A stretch of DNA of 64,000 nt from Yponomeuta sedellus (Eukaryota > Arthropoda > Insecta > Lepidoptera > Yponomeutidae), in NCBI GenBank assembly GCA_934045075.1, contig OW203722.1:23915379-23979378 (forward strand), in the 5' to 3' direction. The notes under the pieces are model-generated. The model saw only the letters and a list, made by a program, of their open reading frames with translations. It had not been told where the DNA came from and ran no database searches. The translations under genes were made by a program, and so were the position numbers. This document shows, piece after piece, positions 1 through 11,625 of this stretch. The number at the start of each line of letters is the position of its first letter. Within the stretch, counting starts at the first letter, position 1.

Positions 1-615
1 TACACTGCATTGTACATTACCAATTATAACTGCAATTGTGAATAAATCAATCGAAACCCAAACATACCCAAAAAGTTATAAAATGGCTGTAGTGAAACCG
101 ATTCCTAAATCCTCTAATGTAGGTAACTATAAAGATTTAAGACCTATAAGTGTTCTGCCAGTTATGTCCAAAGTAATAGAGAAAGCTGTACAAATTCAAA
201 TTATAAAATATCTTCATAACGAGGAAATAATCCCGAATGTACAGTCTGGCTTTCGAAGAGGTCATGGTACTGAAACGGCACTTTTACAGGTAACAGATGA
301 CATCCTTACTGCCTCGGATCGTAATCTATCAAGCATCTTGGTCCTCTTAGACTTTTCGCGAGCTTTTGACTGTGTTAGTAGCGAGTTATTAATAGCTAAA
401 CTTAAATTCTATGGGTTTTCTGACAATACATGCAGGTGGTTCCGGTCTTTATAACGGGGCGCACGCAGTATGTATCCACGGTAAATGAAAATGGAGAAAT
501 CTTAACCTCCGATCTGTCGGAATTGGGGAGGGGCACCCCCCAAGGCGCCATTTTAAGCCCTATCCTTTTTACGATTTACACTGCTGATATGCCTAATATA
601 CTTAAAGACTGCCGA
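1..615 (+). pseudogene. 5' part of a disrupted non-LTR retrotransposon (reverse transcriptase)
   Basis: The plus strand encodes the fingers and palm of a CR1/Jockey-like reverse transcriptase: the LRPISVLPVMSKVIEK motif, the QSGFRRGHGT block, the LDFSRAFD block carrying the first catalytic Asp, then GTPQGAILSPILF. The frame shifts near 450, where the protein passes from one frame to another just before TGRTQY, so the copy is dead. The endonuclease half would lie left of the window. The frame stops abruptly at about 612 and resumes at about 5363, where the YADD catalytic box and thumb follow. The two parts are therefore one element (LINE A) split by the insertion of LINE B. CR1 versus Jockey is not resolved. 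Confidence 0.88.
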
Positions 616-815
616 AATGAAATGAAATGAAATGAAAAGGTTTTATTCAAAGTAGCGCAGATACTGCGGCTTAATGAACGTTACAAGTTAAACTAGGTGT
701 CCATTTCAAAATCTGGATCATTTTGGAGAAAAAATGGACAAAAAAACTCCAAACTTAGTCTTTTCAAATTCCTTAATTAACAGAATTTACACAGATACTA
801 CAAAACTCGTGAATT

Positions 816-3690
816 TTACATGCTTGAATTCCAGACATCATTGTCATCTAAATAATCCTTAATATTATAGTAGCTCTTTTGGCACAAAGTGTACTTTACA
901 CATTTTTTGAACCGCGCTTCAGTCAAACTTAATATATCTTCAGGGATTTTATTGTAGAAGCGTATACAATGCCCCATGAAGGATGTATTAACTTTTGCCA
1001 GCCTAAATCTTGGGATCAAAAGTTTATGTTTATTTCTAGTATTTACATTATGTTGGCTACCTGCAGTTTTAAAGTTGCTAATATTTTTCCTGACATACAT
1101 AATATTTTCATAGATATACTGACTGGCAACTGTCAGGATGTTTGTTTCTTTAAAGAATTCTCTTAACGAGTCTCTACTGCCTAGCTTATAGATGAATCTG
1201 ATCGCTCTTTTCTGCAAGACGAAGATGGTCTCAATGTCCGCTGCCCGTCCCCACAGTAGTATGCCGTAGGACATGATACTATGGAAGTAACTAAAATAAA
1301 CGAGCCTGGCAGTTGCGACGTCAGTTAGTTCCCTAATTCTTTTAACAGCATATGCTGCAGAGCTAAGCCTATTTGCCAATTTTTCTATATGAGGACCCCA
1401 TTGAAGCTTTGCATCAATTGTGATACCTAAAAATACAGTTTCTTCGACAAGGTCTAGTTTGTCCCTTCCCAATATAACTTTGCTGTCAACTACTTTGACA
1501 TTTGGTAGAGTGAACTTTATACATTTTGTCTTTTTTGAATTTAACAATAAGTTATTAGACGTAAACCAGTTTAGTACCTGAGAGAGAGCAGCATTAGTAT
1601 TGTCAAGGTCATCTTCTTGTCTCTTAATTTTGAAAATAAGTGACGTGTCATCTGCAAATAGTACTATCTCTGACATATTTTGAACCATGAACGGCAAATC
1701 ATTTACATATACGAGGAAGAGGAACGGCCCCAAAATCGATCCCTGTGGTACTCCTATCCTGACCTCTGACCCTGAAGATTTAGTTCTATTTATATCAGCT
1801 CTTTGAATTCTTCCTTCTAAATATGATGTCATAAGTTTTAGGCTATTCCCGTTTATACCATAGTGCTTTAATTTTAAAAGAAGTGTTTTATGGTCAACGC
1901 AATCAAATGCTTTTGACAAGTCACAGAATACGCCTATAGCATCCTTGCGATCTTCCCATGCACTAAATATATGTTTAACTAACATGACGCCGGCGTCCGT
2001 TGTAGAGCGCCCTTGCGTAAAGCCGAATTGCTGACCATGGAGAAGTTGATAGTCATTGAAGTGTGTAAGCAGTTGACCTAGAACTATCTTCTCGAATATT
2101 TTACTCAAAACGGGTAGAACCGAGACTGGTCTGAAATTTGAAGGATCTTGCTTATCACCACTTTTAAATAAAGGAACGAGCCTACTATATTTCATTAGAT
2201 CTGGGAATATACCCTCATCTAGACATTTGTTAAAGATTCTGGCTAAATAGGGTGCTAGGGTGTCGATTACTGAGCTAACTACTGTTACTGACATACCCCA
2301 CAAATCTTCAGTTTTTTTAAGCTTTAGCTTTTTAAACGATTTAATCACGGTATGAGCTTCAATATAATCAAACGAAAAATCGTGATCGCATAGGGGGACA
2401 TTGTCTTTCAAAATAGTTTCTGCAAGAGCTGGAGAAGAGTCTAAAGGAGCTGTCGTTATAATTGGAACATTTGTAAAGAACTGTTCAAAAGCCGCAGCAA
2501 TGTCTTCATTTGAGGTTATTAATTTATTATTTATTTTAAGTGCAAATTCGCGATCTCCCAATTTGGATTTACCAGTTTCCTTATTTATAATAGCCCAAAT
2601 TGTTTTAGATTTATTAGAAGATTGAAGGATTTTTGATTTTATATACTCGCATTTTGCTTTGTGGCAGACGGCCTTAAATAATTTTGAATATAGTTTTACA
2701 TACTGTATAAAACTGGGGTTGTATGTATATGTTTTTTTCTCATACAGTGAATAAAGTGTGTCCCTACTTTTTCGGATGCCGGCAGTGGCCCATTCACTAA
2801 ATTGTAATTTATTTTGTTTGCAGGATATCTGTTTTAATTTAAAAACTTTTTCAAAACTATCTGAAACAGCCTTGAAGAAATCTCGATAGAGAACATTAGC
2901 ATCTTGAGTTTTATTTTTTTGAATAGGTAATCTTTTTTTTAAGTCAAGTTTAAACAATTCTAGTTTTTTATTTGTTATCACCCTGCAGAGTACATCTTGC
3001 TCTATTTTTTTTAAATCTGCTTTAAAATGTACAATTTGACCACTGTGGTCTGATTTAAGACAATTCACTGTAGAATAATGGGAAAATTCACAGTCACAGT
3101 ATACGTTGTCAAGGCAGGTGGCGGTGGTTTCGGTAATCCTGGTGGGCTCTAAGAAAATATTCATCAAATTAAAAGACTTAAAAATAAGTTTTAATTTAGC
3201 ACTCGAAGGGGAATCTACAAGCAGGTTTACATTAAAATCACCACAGACTATAACCTTCTTATTATTACTGCAGGCTACTTTTAATACATCCTCTAATACA
3301 GATTCGAATACACTGTAATCACTGGTGGGGGGCCTGTATACGCTTACTACAATGTGTGACGATAATTCAACACAAGATAGTTCAATTATTTTTTCAACAG
3401 AAAGCCTGCAAATATCTTTCCTTTCTTTAAATTTTAAACCATCCTTTACTAGTATTAAAGATCCCCCATGCAATGCTAACTTTCTATTGTAGCAACTGGC
3501 TAACTGATAATTATGTACAGAAAAATTCATATGAGATTCTAATAGCCAGTGCTCCGTAACACAAAGTATGTCAATCTCATGTTGCTCTAAGAACAATTCT
3601 AACTCTAGTAGCTTTCCAGAAAAACCACCCTGTATGTTCTGATTAGCTAAAGTGATTTTTTTTAAGAGGGGCTTTTCTGTGGTCTGCGCT
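816..3690 (-). CDS. LINE B ORF2: apurinic-type endonuclease and reverse transcriptase
   Basis: The frame is uninterrupted for about 950 codons. The N-terminal endonuclease shows the start motif NQNIQG at about 3630-3650, then CVTEHWLL, a CGDFNVN box and an SDHSGQIVHF box, all typical of APE-type LINE endonucleases. The reverse transcriptase follows with SNFRPVSVLPVLSKIFEK, CDLSKAFDCVDH, GVPQGSILGPFLF and the catalytic FADDTSLIF. The C-terminal thumb ends with the short tail characteristic of CR1/Jockey. No ATG precedes the endonuclease, and the frame overlaps the end of ORF1, so expression would need frameshifting or reinitiation. All catalytic boxes are present, so the enzyme could still be functional in trans. 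Confidence 0.92.
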
Positions 3691-5362
3691 GACAGTTTAA
3701 ATCAGCAGTCAAGCTTAACTTATTTATGTTAGGTTTTTTTAAAGCCTCTGAGTACAGAGGTTTACTAGTAGAACTTTTTCTACAGTTTTTATTTACTAAT
3801 GGTACCTGTTTTATTGTCGTAACAATAATAGGGTCATAAATATTGAATGCCAACAATTTGGCAATCTGTCGTTTTGAACGAAGGGGCACATACATTGTGT
3901 CCCTAGTCAATATAAAATTTCGAATAAAGTTATTCGTATCAAAATAAAAAACTTGATCTCTATGACCAAATGTCATGTTATATAACAGACGGTTAAGTTT
4001 ACCTATCCGTGCATTCTGTGTCTCTGACAATGTTTTTGAATAGGGAAAAGCACAGATAATGATTTTCCTTACATTTAAAGCTATTATGGACTCATAGTAA
4101 TTTATCAATTCACTTTCTTGAATCCCTGTGCTGTTCCCCATTAATAATACAATAGTAGTATTTCTATCATACTGTTTGCTGAGCAGAGCGTTGATTAATT
4201 GCATGTAAGAGGCATTTGGCATACATATGTTTTCTACATGCTGTTTTAAATGGATCTGCAGCCTGGTTCCTAGACCTACACCTATTTTGTCTGAGAAAAT
4301 TATTGTCTTGTAAGGGGCACCATTGAATGGAACTGAACTGCTCGTTGGCCTGGTTGTCGGTTGTCTGTCCAGTACTGCATTCCGGGTCGATGGCGCACTG
4401 GTCTCCGCTATCGCATTTGATGGTGCAGGCTGTCTGTTTGGCTCGCCTTCATGCTGTTGTGCCCGATCCAGCGGTAAAGGGGCTGGTGTGTTGGGCAAGC
4501 TGCACGGCGGTGACAAGCATGGCTTCTGACTGCCTGTTGAGTTCAGCTGTGGAAGGGCTGGGTCTTCAAGCACATTATTCGGTGGCTGCAGGGGTAACCA
4601 GCTTGGTTTGTCTTCTGAGTCTTCTGATTCATGGATGAAGGTGGACTCAACACGTTCCAGGTTGCTTTTGCCAAGAGAAATCAACCCATTCACAGTTGAA
4701 ATGCAGTCATTGTACTGAGTTTGCATAGCCGAGTACTTGCAGGTGATGTCTAGTAATTGAAACTGCAAATCTTCCACTTGTAATTGCAGTTCAGCCATCG
4801 CTAGCTCATGGTCCACATTACTAGCAAATAATTCTTTCTGGCATTCGGCCATTTCCGTTTCTAACTGTAGTTTTTGACGAAGAATTGGTACACTTTCTAT
4901 ACTTTTTCTGTTTCGTTTTATCAATTTCTGTACCTTCTGAATGTATTTATTTGTTTTAATATACTTCTTTATGGTTTTCACGCTGTTCATTTTGATACTA
5001 CTGGTATTCCCCATAGCGCAGGACTTATCGCTGGCTGTGGTTAGGTCGACTGTTAGTATTCCGGCTTCACTCATCACTTCACTATACAAATCCATGGTTC
5101 TAGCGCTATCTTTTTGTTGTTCTTGTTCACTGATTTGCTGAAGCTCCTGGTGCGCCTCAGCAAGCTGGTGTTCAAGCGAGCGTATTCGTTGCAGTGCTAC
5201 ACCATGGACATCATGGCACTGGTTGAACGAGTTGACTTGCTGTTGCAGCTCATCCCGTTGGGCACTTAGATCTTGGCATTGTATGTCCAATTCACTGAGC
5301 TCTGCTTTAAGCGCTGAGTTGGTTTTATTCTGTTTATGAATCTCCTCTTCACCGAATCTTCT
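3662..5362 (-). CDS. LINE B ORF1: coiled coil plus SGNH-esterase-like domain (5' truncated)
   Basis: This is an open frame of about 565 codons with no start codon before the truncation point. The N-terminal 180 residues are rich in Gln, Glu and Leu heptads (for example QRDELQQQVN and LQLQVEDLQFQLL), which predicts a coiled coil for oligomerisation. A Pro/Ser-rich linker follows. The C-terminal 200 residues (TIIFSDKIGVGLG, then IVLLMGNSTG) look like the esterase-type ORF1 of CR1/L2-group LINEs. The Asp and the GN block are recognisable, but the usual catalytic Ser position reads as FSDK, so activity is uncertain. The stop lies inside the beginning of ORF2, so the two ORFs overlap in different frames. 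Confidence 0.8.
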   Translation of the reverse strand, partial: RRFGEEEIHKQNKTNSALKAELSELDIQCQDLSAQRDELQQQVNSFNQCHDVHGVALQRIRSLEHQLAEAHQELQQISEQEQQKDSARTMDLYSEVMSEAGILTVDLTTASDKSCAMGNTSSIKMNSVKTIKKYIKTNKYIQKVQKLIKRNRKSIESVPILRQKLQLETEMAECQKELFASNVDHELAMAELQLQVEDLQFQLLDITCKYSAMQTQYNDCISTVNGLISLGKSNLERVESTFIHESEDSEDKPSWLPLQPPNNVLEDPALPQLNSTGSQKPCLSPPCSLPNTPAPLPLDRAQQHEGEPNRQPAPSNAIAETSAPSTRNAVLDRQPTTRPTSSSVPFNGAPYKTIIFSDKIGVGLGTRLQIHLKQHVENICMPNASYMQLINALLSKQYDRNTTIVLLMGNSTGIQESELINYYESIIALNVRKIIICAFPYSKTLSETQNARIGKLNRLLYNMTFGHRDQVFYFDTNNFIRNFILTRDTMYVPLRSKRQIAKLLAFNIYDPIIVTTIKQVPLVNKNCRKSSTSKPLYSEALKKPNINKLSLTADLNCQRRPQKSPS

Positions 5363-5366
5363 CCGA

Positions 5367-6655
5367 TGTCACTTATATGCCGATGACACCCAAATTTACC
5401 ATTCGTTCAATCAGGCCGATACTGAGTCTGCAGTCTCAAAAATAAATGATGATCTAAATGGGATATTTAGATGGGCACAAAGAAACTGCCTAGTATTGAA
5501 CCCGCTTAAATCCAAATGTATGGTGATCGGCACGACACATCAAATAAAAGCAGTCTTAGAGCAGAATCCTATCATATCCATTGATAATCAAAAAGTTCCG
5601 TTTGTAGAGGAAGCCAGAAACCTTGGAGTAATTTACGATGAGCAACTGCAGTTTCAATCGCATATTCAGGAAAAAATTAGACACGCATTCTTTAAGCTGA
5701 GGGTTCTGTACGGTATTAGAAATTATTTAGTTGTAGATGTGCGAGAGACTCTAGTAGAACTTCTAGTTCTATCACCCTTTAATTATTGTAGCGCAGTGTA
5801 TGGTCCTCGAATCTCTCGGAAAGTAGCGGAGGCAATCCAGAGAGTGCAGAATGCGTGTGCGCGTTTCTGTTATAAAATACCGAAGCGTGCGCACGTTACT
5901 CCTCATCTGAATGGCCACAATAAACTGAAAATGGAAGCCAGAAGGGAGTTGCACTTGGCTTGTCTCACTCATAAAGTAGTTTGGAATAAAACTCCGGAAT
6001 ACCTCTACGGGAAACTTCGGTTTAGGAGAGACGCTCATTTGTTACATACACGATCGAAAGACCTAAATATGTTGTGTGTACCTAAACATAGGCTAGCAGG
6101 TTTCCGCGGATGTTTCACCTATAGAAGCGCGAAAATATGGAATAATCTGCCTCCACCAATGGGACAGGTATTAATGACAGTCCAAACGTTTAAATTTAAA
6201 TATAGACAAATGTTATTAAAGCAACAGAAGGAGTTTGGTCACCTACGATGCCCTAGACATTACATGGACACCTTACATAGCCACTAGCAACTTAATCGCT
6301 GAAATAACAAACTAAGTGTCTTATAGTGATACGGTTTGTGTTATAACTTAGCAACTTGTGTTTCCAAATATATTTATGCGCCACCAATGTACTGTTTTGT
6401 CTCATGTAAAAGCTAAAAATATAATTGATATATGATAGATAAGCACCAGTCAGTGGCATGGGGATAGCTGAAAATCAGCGCCCTCTGGAGTCTACTCCAG
6501 ACGGCATCCAGCTGAGCTATGTCCATTTTCGGGTTTAGTGAATAAATTTATGTAAACATTTGTCAACAGTAATTGTAAAGGCGTATTTAATATTTTATGT
6601 AATTAATTGTGTGATTGTGTACAAACCCGAAATAAATTTTTCTTTATCTTATCTT
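5367..6655 (+). pseudogene. 3' part of disrupted LINE A (RT palm/thumb and 3'UTR)
   Basis: The reading frame interrupted at 612 resumes here with LYADDTQIYHSF (the catalytic YADD), then LNPLKSKCMVIG, LGVIYDEQLQF and a C-terminal domain ending at 6287. The 3'UTR contains a strong hairpin around 6470-6520 (CTCTGGAGTCTACTCCAGA) and ends in A/T-rich TTCTTTATCTTA repeats near 6640-6670. A related 3' tail, with the same CTGAAAA-CAGCGC and CAGCTGAGC blocks, recurs at about 44505-44670. The ORF of 263 codons at 5496-6287 is a remnant, not a gene in its own right. Confidence 0.85.
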
Positions 6656-6659
6656 TTTT

Positions 6660-6876
6660 TTCTTTATCTTAGCCCTATACTAAGTACAACTAAATGACTT
6701 GTGTTATAGGTGCTAACTCGAAGATAGATTTAATACAATAAATACATAGATAACATCCAAGACCCGAGACAAGCTAGAAAAGTTCGTTTCCTAGTTTGAC
6801 CCGGCCGGGGATCGAACCCGAGACCTTCGGTTGCACAGTCAGTGTGCTAAACCGCTGCGCCACCGAGGCCGTCTCT
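6660..6876 (-). mobile_element. tRNA-derived SINE
   Basis: Read on the minus strand, the head GCCTCGGTGGCGCAGCGG is an A-box-like tRNA 5' end, and GGTTCGATCCCCGG is a canonical B box. The body continues with the GGATGTTATCTATG / ACACAAGTCATT motifs found in lepidopteran SINEs and ends in an A-rich, AAGATAAAG-type tail near 6660. It sits directly downstream of the LINE A tail, in the intron after the last visible ALKBH8 exon. Confidence 0.85.
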
Positions 6877-6940
6877 AATAACTAATTACTGTAATAATAA
6901 CTAGTAACTAATTACTTGATTAGTACTTCTTTGTAGTTAC

Positions 6941-9900
6941 CTGGTGTACATGCAAATCCTCAAGATTACGAGCCAAATCGTTTTCAATATCTTCTGTAGA
7001 GCCGGTCACACTGTCACAGAGGGTCTTATACACACACTCGCAAGGCCCAGTTCTCGTCCAACGGAAAGTTAGCGAAATTCGCGTACTGCGGGGTACAGTG
7101 TCTGCGGTAAGTACTTTCACAGGATTTTGGTTGTTATTGTCTGAAGGGTTGGGGCGAGTTTCGACTAGCGGGTCCCAGCACCGCGATTGGATGCCGTGTT
7201 GCCAGTCATATCTGGAATTTAATATATTATATGAATTTCGTAAGATGTTGGTGATTCTTAATGACTACAGGGATGAAAGACATAAGATAAGAATATTCTT
7301 TATTGTAACCCGGAAAATAGTTACAGAAACAGCATATAAAATACAATTGGCGGCCTTATTGCTAATAGTCATTTCTTTCAGGCAACCTCAAATGTGTTTG
7401 CTGTGTGGTGTCAGCCTAGAGAATAGCACCAACCCAAATTCTTCCCGCGGGTGTCGTAAAAGGCGACTAAGGGACACAAACCGGGGGGGTGGGCAGCAGC
7501 GACCCCTGCAGTACAATTCCACCAAACTGCGATCCCCAACCCGCATGCCCAGCGTGGGGATTATGGGCATTACCCCCCTATGATGGCACAACCTTGCGCT
7601 ATGGCGCTCATTAGGGGAGGGCTATGTCCAGCAGTGGACTAATATAGCCTGAAGAAGAAGAAGAACCTCAAATAAATAGATATCATAGAAAATAATATAT
7701 AATTTTATTTTTGGAGATTTATGTACCATTGAGATATAAAAAGCGGAGTTATGTTGGTGATAACTTGAGGACAATAACATGCGCAGCCTGTATATAAACG
7801 TCATACTGCATCCGACAGGCCTTCTTTCAGAGAGATTGAAAGAGTTTGGGCTTATTGACCACGCAAAGGATAATTTGAATCCCACTAATATTGTAAATGT
7901 GAATGTTTGTCTCGCAATCATGCTTAAACGGCTAAACTAATTTGGACTCTGGAGTACATAACATCTCATCTAGTTAACCCAGGCAAAATGTCAGTAACAT
8001 CAGATATTTTGCCCTAACTATCTCATGTTAGTATTCAACTGTGGATAGTATAAGATAGTGAATCTTCGTAAACGAAGTCGCAAGTAAACCAACCTGGCTT
8101 CACCGGTCATAACCAGCATACTTCTTTCTGGTACCACAACTGGGGCATAATTTCCACTATGATGCCTCCAATCCATGACCACTGAACTGCCCAGAGACAA
8201 AGATAGGATGGTATCACCAAACGGACTGTGCTTGTCTACATGAGACGGTATTCCTGAAAATCAAACAGATTTTTGAGGTACAAAAAAGTTATTTGTGGTA
8301 TTTAGGAGTTATTGGTGAAAATACTGGCAGCTTTTTTACTGGCAGAAGCTGGAATGTCAGCTAGCCATTATTTTTATTCATATCCATGGTGTCATACCTC
8401 CTTGATAAGACACCATGGAGGTCTGTGCAGAGACATTTTGCACTTGAGAAAATATCCCAGTGAGTATACTAAATTCACGGATATAATGAAATTACATTCT
8501 TTTACATCCGTGAATAAATTATAGCTTGCGAAAATAGTTTTAGGGAATTATGATCTCTTTGATGATGTCTATGCTAAAAACGGAAAGCTGGAAATCATAA
8601 AATAACCATTATTAAATTCTGGCATCCTATAGTACTACTACCACGCTACTCCACCCAATACAACCAACAAACTGCATTTTATAATTTTTCAAAAATATGG
8701 CGTTAGTTTTTGACACCTCCTAAGGTTTTTTTATTTGCTCATACAGAGTGTCTATTTCTGGCTTATTTAATTTTGCCCTGTTTTAACAAAATAAGTTCGA
8801 GAGTAGAGTTCAGAGAGTGAGTAGTAGTTTTTTGTTTGATTGCACTTTACCTTGTCCTGGCAGGTATTTGTTCACGGTTAACTGATCCGGCGCTTTTTCC
8901 ACTTGGATTCCCGCGTCTTTGAGTCTGCTCCATAGAACATTACACTCTGGAGGTATTTTCTCAATCAATGGCGCAGACAGGTCTACGTCATTACTGCCAT
9001 ACCTAAACTCATAGCCATAATGTCTGACTTGTCGGTTTTTCAAGTTATTGGAGTCAGTTTCACTTGCCCAATCGAATAATTTGATAAAAAGGTCTTCCTC
9101 CTCCTTGCTGATGAAATTTTCAATCAGATGTAGTCCTTTGGGATCCGCGGCTTGGCAAATTATTGCCATTGAGGGTACTGAAATTAATTTCATTATTTTG
9201 TAAGTCAAGCCACAAGTAACTGTACTGCCTTACACAAAACAGTTAGTGGGTTTAATCGCGATCATTTATTATTTAAAATTTAATTACGTCACATTCCCGA
9301 CTTTGTGTAACTACTAGCTGACCCCGCAAACTCAGTTTTGCCACATTCATTAGCCTACGACCTATTCTCAGACCTACACAAAAAATTTCATAAAAGTTTG
9401 TGACAAACACACACTGTGACACAACGATATCAACCCTTGTATATCCCCGCTGTTGGGGCACGGGTCTCTTCCTGCATCGCAGAAAGGTTAGGCCATACTC
9501 CACCACGGGGGCCAAGTCCGGATTGGTGGAGGGTTGTAAGACAGTGGCGGGTCTTACTGTCAGAAGTTATCAAGCCGCCCATGAGGCCTCTGACATGGCT
9601 TAACGACTGCCATTACATGACAGCCGGCACTATCGGTTTAACGTGCCTTGCGAAGCACGGAAGCGCTCGGAAAAATGCCACTAGCGGTAGTCACAGAACG
9701 GTCACCCATCCTGCAGCTAACCACGCCTGTTGTTGCTTAACTCAAGTGATTGATTCCAACCACTCGGTTCGACTAGGCCACGAGCGCTTCGCATCACGAG
9801 TCAGTAAAAAACAAAATATACATATTTTTAATACCAAACAAACAACTAAGATGAAGACGAAAGCAAGAAAAATATTTGTAAAAATTTATAAACACACAAG

Positions 9901-11625
9901 AGTTACTTTTGCAATTATAAAATTAACGCAGTGATAAAAAAAATTTTGTTCTTACCATTTTCTACATAGATCATGTAAATTGGAGGACCTTCTTTGCACA
10001 TCTTCAAAACTCCATTGCAATTGTCATAGAACAATGCAGCATTTTCTGTTCTGTCGAAAGTAAGGTATGAGTAGGACTCTCCTTTTTCTGCAATGTATTT
10101 GGGTAGGGGTACTTGTGGTAGTACTACAGTTATTGCATTATGAACTTTCTCCTGTGTCAGTCCAGTGGCTTGCCCTTCATTGCACAGCACAATATTCTGG
10201 AAATTACTAAGTAGTAAGAAATTATGTCTTAAATAATGCACAGTAGTAGATTTTTTGTTAAGCATTAGAATAGCTAATTGCCTCTACAAGCTTGAGCTTT
10301 CTTTTCTCTGGAAGGGTTTATTCAAGATTGCTACATATCATAGATTCTTGAGAATTATTTGATCATCCACTCTGAGGTCTGAAGGGCTAAAATGTAATGT
10401 AAGCTAACTTTGCATCTATGTGATGACATGATTTATGTAGAGTTAGTAGCACCTTCCCTCACACTAGATAGATGAAGAGATCACTCAGACGCTGCCTGGG
10501 CTTTGTTGTCTACATGGAGCAGGCTTGCCAAGTACCTGTACCAATCTAACAGCTTAATTGGCCCAGCCCACAGCAAAGACAATCGCTATGATATCAGTCT
10601 AAACTTTGCATAAATTAGGTAAGGAAAAATAGCCTTTATTAAAATTTGTTTAGACAACATTCAAACAAAATTGTGGAGCATCTAATTTTTTAATTTTTAT
10701 TTTTCATTTAATTTTTGCTGGTGTCCACAGTATCCATTCAACAATATATTAAATATATACATATTCGCCTCTATACACAACAAGTTAGTTTGAAGGAGAG
10801 GGAAATTTGTCATCCACAATGTAGCTTTGGATATATTTATTTAACAGTCATAACAAAGATTTGGCCAAGGATAATTCTACATGGCCAAGGATAACATTGC
10901 AAAGAGTAGACTGGGAATATCTGGGGGAGGCCTTTGCTCAGAAATGGGCAGCCAATTAATAAATTATGTACTATTAATTATTTTTGTAATTAAAATCACA
11001 CTTTAAAATAACATTTCATAATTCAAATAATATTATTTAATGCATGCTATTAAGTATATTTGTTATTTAAGATATTGGCAAATAAAGGCTATTTTCATTT
11101 TCCACAAAGATTTGGAAAAAAGAACAGAGAACACACATAACACAACAGTGTTGCTGCATGACAGGTGCTGTCCTGAATGGCACAAAATATTATGTCCTAG
11201 TAAAGGAACCTAGTTGTTAGAGTACTTACCGAACATGGTGTGTTCGTGCAAATTATGCCTTTTGATTCTTTCATGCGTGCTGCAAACTTTTTTCGTTTTT
11301 TCGACGCTTTTTTCTCATCCATATGGAGAGGATTCATAACAGCAAACTGAAAAAAAGGAAAGATTTCTACTGAGCAGAATGAAGCGGAAGGAAGCATTGG
11401 CATAGCAGAGTACAAAAAACGATCGTCTATCACGCCGAATGCTGTGGGCCTCTTCCAAGAAAGTTTTCATTAGGTATAAACAGTTCGGCATATGTAGCTA
11501 AGTGAGAAAGTTTACTCATCAGACAAGCAAAATCCAGAACTAACCCATGCTTGTTTCCTCTCCGAGATAATTTCCTTAGCTTCCGAATTAATCATTAAAA
11601 TAACTTTTAAATTCTCCTTAGTCAT
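6941..11625 (-). CDS. ALKBH8: ALKBH8: tRNA wobble-uridine hydroxylase/methyltransferase (N-terminal part, six exons)
   Basis: Spliced model: 11545-11625, 11230-11346, 9956-10196, 8851-9177, 8094-8253 and 6941-7211. All have GT/AG borders and matching phases, giving 399 codons. Order: a basic N-terminus (AASKKRKKF-type region), an RRM (strand NIVLCNEG, block YSYLTFD), then an AlkB 2-oxoglutarate/Fe(II) dioxygenase. The Fe ligands are H260-x-D262 (SHVDKHS) and H314 (WQHGI), and R353/R359 (RISLTFR) bind 2-oxoglutarate. Cysteines after it (GPCECVYKTLC) match the Zn site of human ALKBH8. The family forms and hydroxylates 5-methoxycarbonylmethyl-uridine at the tRNA wobble base. The methyltransferase domain expected after the last residues (DLHVHQ) is not in the window, so the gene either continues left across the LINE-filled intron or is truncated. 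The 5'-most exon (11545-11625) is the least certain; translation could start at the Met in exon 2. Confidence 0.92.
7405..7675 (+). repeat. Interspersed repeat R2 (SINE-like, RTE-type 3' end)
   Basis: The block from TGTGTGGTGTCAGCC to the terminal GAAGAAGAAGAA tail recurs at 20450-20707 (-), 22487-22610 (-, partial) and 49655-50003 (+). The shared core includes TTCTTCCCGCGGGTGTCGTA and GTCCAGCAGTGGACTA. The ending resembles the 3' terminus of lepidopteran RTE LINEs, which suggests R2 is mobilised by RTE machinery. It lies in ALKBH8 intron 5. Confidence 0.8.
9424..9800 (+). repeat. Interspersed repeat R1, copy 1
   Basis: This is a roughly 375-bp copy of the most abundant repeat in the window. 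It begins with ATATCAACCCTTGTAT, contains GGTTAGGCCATACTCCACCA and AGTTATCAAGCCGCCCAT, and ends near the GGCCACGAGCGC block. Other copies: 21784-22045, 44815-45165, 46625-46845 (-), 49003-49380, 57330-57610, 62283-62518 and 63672-63863 (-). It has no coding capacity (ORFs differ between copies). This copy is in ALKBH8 intron 3. Confidence 0.85.
10197..11229 (-). other. ALKBH8 intron 2, nothing recognised
   Basis: This AT-rich intronic sequence between exons 2 and 3 shows no exon-like ORF or recognised mobile element. Only A/T runs and a short repeated GGCCAAGGATAA (10863-10893) are visible. Confidence 0.5.

Larger units (their letters stand above)
616..5362 (-). mobile_element. 5'-truncated CR1-like LINE (LINE B) inserted in LINE A
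   Basis: This minus-strand element of about 4.75 kb has a structural ORF1, an endonuclease/reverse transcriptase ORF2 and a 3' end of about four CATTT pentamers (seen as aaatg repeats at 615-636). It interrupts LINE A exactly between codons of that element. The bases CCGA occur at 612-615 and again at 5363-5366, which fits a 4-bp target-site duplication. ORF1 is open right up to the 5363 junction without an initiator ATG, so the copy is 5' truncated, as is usual for LINEs. Both ORFs lack stop codons, so the insertion looks young compared with its frameshifted host element. Confidence 0.9.

Noticed and set aside
4323..4638. Plus-strand ORFs of 68 and 103 codons
   Set aside because: Antisense shadows of the LINE B ORF1 proline-rich linker.
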